Assembly (NCBI RefSeq): GCF_003058225.1
Contig: NZ_QBUG01000009.1
Coordinates: 124,001 to 188,000, forward strand
Source of the DNA: Promicromonospora sp. AC04
GTDB taxonomy: Bacteria; Actinomycetota; Actinomycetes; Actinomycetales; Cellulomonadaceae
Length of the DNA stretch: 64,000 nucleotides
Reading direction: 5' to 3'
The translations under genes and the position numbers were made by a program. A model generated the notes under the pieces. That model did no database searches. It was not told the DNA's origin and was given only the letters and a program-made list of their open reading frames with translations. Positions 61,560-64,000 of the stretch are shown in pieces; the stretch's first letter is position 1; each line of letters begins with the position of its first letter.

Positions 61560-62610
61560 GCTTCCCGAGGTCGAGACCGTCCGGGACGGTCTCGACCGCC
61601 TCGTCGTCGGCGCAGTGGTGCGCGACGTCGAGGTGTTCCGCGAGTACAGCGTCCGGCGGCACGACGGCGGTCCGGACTCGTTCCGTGACCAGCTCACCGG
61701 CCGACGCCTGACGGCCGCGGTGCGCCGCGGCAAGTTCCTCTGGCTGCCGCTCGCGGAGCCCTCCTCACTGCCCGAGCCTGCTCCCGCGGCCGAGTCCGCT
61801 CGGGCCGCCAGGTCCTCTACGCCGGCAGAGCCTGCGCCGGTGGCCGAGCCCTCCTCGCCAGCAGAGTCCGCTCCGACGGCCGAGCCAGTCGAGTACCGCC
61901 CTGCGGCGGCGCTCCTGGCGCACCTGGGCATGTCGGGGCAGCTGCTGGTGCGCGGTGCGGAAGCGGACCCTGGGGACAACTGGCAGCACCCGCACCTGCG
62001 TGTCCGCCTGCATCTGGACGGCGCGCCGTCCGGCGCGCGATACCTCGACTTCGTGGACCAGCGGACGTTCGGGCACCTGAGCGTCCACGACCTGGTGCCC
62101 GACGGCGGCGCACTTCCCGCCGGGCACGGCTCGGACCTGCCGGTGCTGCCGGAACCCGTGGCGCACATCGCCCGTGACCTGCTCGACCCGAGCCTCGACC
62201 TGGACGATCTCGTGCGGCGGGTGCGCCGCCGTCGGACCCAGGTGAAGCGGGCGCTCCTGGACCAGACCGTAGTGTCCGGCGTGGGCAACATCTACGCCGA
62301 CGAGGCGCTGTGGCGGGCCAAGGTGCACTGGGCCCGGGCGACCGACAAGCTGAGGGCCGCGGACGTGCGCCGCGTGCTGGAGTCGGCGGCCGAGGTCATG
62401 CGCGAGGCACTCGCCCAGGGCGGCACGAGCTTCGACGAGCTGTACGTCAACGTGAACGGGCAGTCGGGATACTTCGACCGGTCGCTGGCGGTGTACGGGC
62501 GCGAGAACGAGGAGTGCCGGCGCTGCGGCGCACTGGTGCGCCGCGACGCGTTCATGAACCGTTCCTCGTTCAGCTGCCCGGTCTGCCAGCCCCGCCCGCG
62601 CGGCCTCTGA
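61552..62610 (+). CDS. mutM: formamidopyrimidine-DNA glycosylase
   Basis: A 352-residue base-excision repair enzyme. Pro2-Glu3 (PELPEVET) form the catalytic N-terminus after Met removal, RRGKFLW holds the conserved Lys, and the C-terminal zinc finger is CRRCG ... CPVCQ. Relatives are ~280-300 residues; here a ~45-residue Pro/Ala/Glu repeat (~69-113; units like [12 protein letters not shown]) sits between the conserved Lys strand and [11 protein letters not shown], where the normal protein has a short loop. GTG start lies inside the rnc end. Confidence 0.93.
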   Translation: MPELPEVETVRDGLDRLVVGAVVRDVEVFREYSVRRHDGGPDSFRDQLTGRRLTAAVRRGKFLWLPLAEPSSLPEPAPAAESARAARSSTPAEPAPVAEPSSPAESAPTAEPVEYRPAAALLAHLGMSGQLLVRGAEADPGDNWQHPHLRVRLHLDGAPSGARYLDFVDQRTFGHLSVHDLVPDGGALPAGHGSDLPVLPEPVAHIARDLLDPSLDLDDLVRRVRRRRTQVKRALLDQTVVSGVGNIYADEALWRAKVHWARATDKLRAADVRRVLESAAEVMREALAQGGTSFDELYVNVNGQSGYFDRSLAVYGRENEECRRCGALVRRDAFMNRSSFSCPVCQPRPRGL

Positions 62611-62641
62611 CCGCCGGCTGGGCGTCGGGTCCTCTGATGGC

Positions 62642-62699
62642 CCCAACCGGGGGTTACGAGTCCATCGGCCCGTCGGTGGACTCGTAACCCCCGGTTGGG
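62642..62699. terminator. 23-bp perfect inverted repeat between mutM and the dehydrogenase gene
   Basis: Arms 62642-62664 and 62677-62699 (CCCAACCGGGGGTTACGAG...) pair perfectly around a 12-base loop between convergent genes. It is the longest such hairpin in the window. No T-tract. Confidence 0.6.
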
Positions 62700-62740
62700 C
62701 AACCGTCAGCACGTGACAGGTTCGGCCGTCTCGTGCCGTC

Positions 62741-63718
62741 CTACCGTGCGGTGACGTTGCGGAGCTCGCCGCCGGCGCGCCAGGCCGTCAGCTGCTCGGC
62801 CAGGAACCGCGCCGCGCCGCGGGGCCGCCCGCCCGCCACGTGCGGCGTCAGGATCAGGTTCGGCACGTCCCACAGCGGCGAGTCCTCGGGCAGCGGCTCG
62901 GTCTCCATGACGTCGAGCGCGGCGCCGGCGAGTCGCCCGGTACGAAGGGCGTCGATGAGCGCCGCCTCGTCCACGGTCGCCCCCCGGCCGACGTTGACGA
63001 AGCGCGCGGCCGGCGGCAGCAGGCTCAGCAGGCGGGCATCAAGGGCGTGCCGGGTCGCGGGCACGGCCGGCAGCAGCGAGACGAGCAGGTCGGTCTCGGC
63101 CAGCAGCGCGTCGAGGCCGCCGGCGTCCACCACGGCGTACCCGGAGCGTTCGCCCGCGCGCGAGGCGACGCCCGTGACCTGCGCGCCGAGCGCGGTCAGC
63201 AGGGGCGCCAGCCGCAGGGCGATCGACCCGAAGCCCCAGATCGTCACGCGCGCGCCGTCGAGCGTGTACTCGGGGCCGGTGACCGGGTCCGCCTGGGCGA
63301 ACGCGATCTCCTTGGCCCAGTGGTGCTCCCGCTGCGCGGCGAGGGAGACGTCGATCCGCCGGACCGTCGCCAGGATCAGGGCCAGGGCGTGCTCGGTGAC
63401 GGTGTCGTCGTGCAGGGACTGGCCGGAGGAGATGACGACGTCGGGCCCGAACCCGGCGCGCAGCGCGACGTCGGGCCCCGCGGACAGGGTCTGCACCCAG
63501 CGCAGCTTCGTGAGCCGGCGGGCGGCGTCGGCGAGCAGCTTGGGCGGGTTGGCCCAGGTGATCAGCGCCTCGGCGTCGGTGTGCTCCTCGGGGACCGGCT
63601 CGTTCATCGTGTAGGCGACGACGGTGTCGGTGCCGCCGGGCCCGAAGGAGGCTCCGGCGTCGGGCAGCAGAGACGGGAAGTCGAGGTCGAACGGCACGTC
63701 CGGTACGAGGATCTTCAC
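62741..63718 (-). CDS. D-isomer-specific 2-hydroxyacid dehydrogenase
   Basis: A 325-residue NAD(P)-dependent dehydrogenase. The cofactor loop is IWGFGSIALRLAPLL (~162-176; GxGxxA). The catalytic residues are Arg in VNVGRGATVDE (~237), Glu in DVMETEPLPEDSPLW (~266) and His in LTPHVAGG (~284). This set fits the glyoxylate/hydroxypyruvate reductase group; the substrate is open. I chose the GTG at 63718, with TAACGT seven bases upstream (63731-63726), a leaderless pattern; an ATG seven codons earlier is possible. Confidence 0.9.
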   Translation of the reverse strand: MKILVPDVPFDLDFPSLLPDAGASFGPGGTDTVVAYTMNEPVPEEHTDAEALITWANPPKLLADAARRLTKLRWVQTLSAGPDVALRAGFGPDVVISSGQSLHDDTVTEHALALILATVRRIDVSLAAQREHHWAKEIAFAQADPVTGPEYTLDGARVTIWGFGSIALRLAPLLTALGAQVTGVASRAGERSGYAVVDAGGLDALLAETDLLVSLLPAVPATRHALDARLLSLLPPAARFVNVGRGATVDEAALIDALRTGRLAGAALDVMETEPLPEDSPLWDVPNLILTPHVAGGRPRGAARFLAEQLTAWRAGGELRNVTAR

Positions 63719-63753
63719 GCCGGGGACGTTACCGGACATGGCCGGTCCACCGA

Positions 63754-63792
63754 GCACGGGGTGCGTCGCGCTGCTGGGCGCACACCCCGTGC
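63754..63792 (-). terminator. hairpin after the NlpC/P60 gene at the right edge
   Basis: Perfect 10-bp arms GCACGGGGTG (63754-63763) and CACCCCGTGC (63783-63792), placed after the stop of the minus-strand NlpC/P60 gene and before the dehydrogenase promoter. Confidence 0.45.
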
Positions 63793-63828
63793 CCGGGGAC
63801 GGGCAGGTCGGGCCGGCTGGGGGAAGCC

Positions 63829-64000
63829 TCAGCCCGTCACCCGGATGAACACCGGGTTCGTCTGCCACATCTCGGTGTACTGCACCGGGACACCCTCCTG
63901 CTGGGCCTCGACGACCATGCCGTCGCCCGCGTAGAGCGAGACGTGGCCGGACGTCCACACGATGTCGCCCGGCTGGGCGTTCGCGGCGGAGACCTGGTAG
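63829..64000 (-). CDS. NlpC/P60-family hydrolase, C-terminal end (truncated by window)
   Basis: Only the last ~57 codons are in the window. They read ...QPGDIVWTSGHVSLYAGDGMVVEAQ..., the second half of an NlpC/P60 domain: GDIV before the strand carrying the catalytic His (GHVSLYAG), then a third polar residue region. The Cys half lies beyond base 64000. This would be a cell-wall peptidase like the one at 12284-13042 but without close similarity to it. Confidence 0.75.
   Translation of the reverse strand, partial: YQVSAANAQPGDIVWTSGHVSLYAGDGMVVEAQQEGVPVQYTEMWQTNPVFIRVTG

Overview
The window is chromosomal DNA from a high-GC Gram-positive bacterium. Codon third positions are almost all G/C, GTG starts are common, and many genes have a TANNNT hexamer 6-8 bases before the start codon, as in leaderless actinobacterial genes. 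The order ddl...DUF3515-thiL...rpmB/DAK2-recG...rsmD-coaD-DUF177-rpmF-rnc-mutM is an actinobacterial core block. Gene content and protein style suggest Micrococcales, perhaps a Promicromonospora/Cellulosimicrobium relative; that placement is inference. I see no tRNA, rRNA, insertion sequence, integrase, phage gene or CRISPR array.

Layout. 1-1886: a 5'-truncated HTH regulator with a Nudix-like C-terminal part, coupled to a small cupin. 1994-6428: an OmpR-type regulator, then a cytochrome P450-ferredoxin-ferredoxin reductase-SDR operon. 6498-8915: a secreted DUF1906/SH3 cell-wall protein and two small genes. 8896-13042: a large SARP/NB-ARC/TPR regulator behind a secreted NlpC/P60 gene, with four perfect 11-bp direct repeats in front of the pair. 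13302-16452: a tctCBA tripartite tricarboxylate transporter. 16529-24930: a TauE-like exporter and a complete molybdenum-hydroxylase operon of the form II CO-dehydrogenase type (coxD-E-F-S-L-M-G order). 25007-30336: a two-component system divergent from a LolA-like protein and an ABC-2 transporter. 30338-32632: homocysteine methyltransferase and an MHS-type transporter. 32960-36217: murA, plsC, gpsA. 36288-41109: an AMIN-like lipoprotein, a GlxA-type regulator with a divergent MFS transporter, and a trans-sulfuration enzyme. 41414-47498: a catabolic group (acyl-CoA dehydrogenase, PucR regulator, aldehyde dehydrogenase, acyl-CoA ligase). 47534-62610: the core block. 62741-64000: a 2-hydroxyacid dehydrogenase and the C-terminal end of another NlpC/P60 protein.

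How it works together. Several modules pair a winged-helix regulator of the OmpR/SARP type with nearby direct repeats of exactly one helical turn (11 bp): before the P450, before the NlpC-SARP operon, and between the two-component system and the ABC operon. Crp-like palindromes lie before tctC and before coxS, which fits carbon-source control of substrate uptake and of the molybdenum hydroxylase. Gaps between convergent genes hold long GC-rich inverted repeats, mostly without a T-tract. Several enzymes carry in-frame, repeat-encoded hydrophilic insertions (MetB-like enzyme, MutM, RsmD, TctB, NlpC/P60, histidine kinase). All functions are read from sequence motifs only; no search was run.
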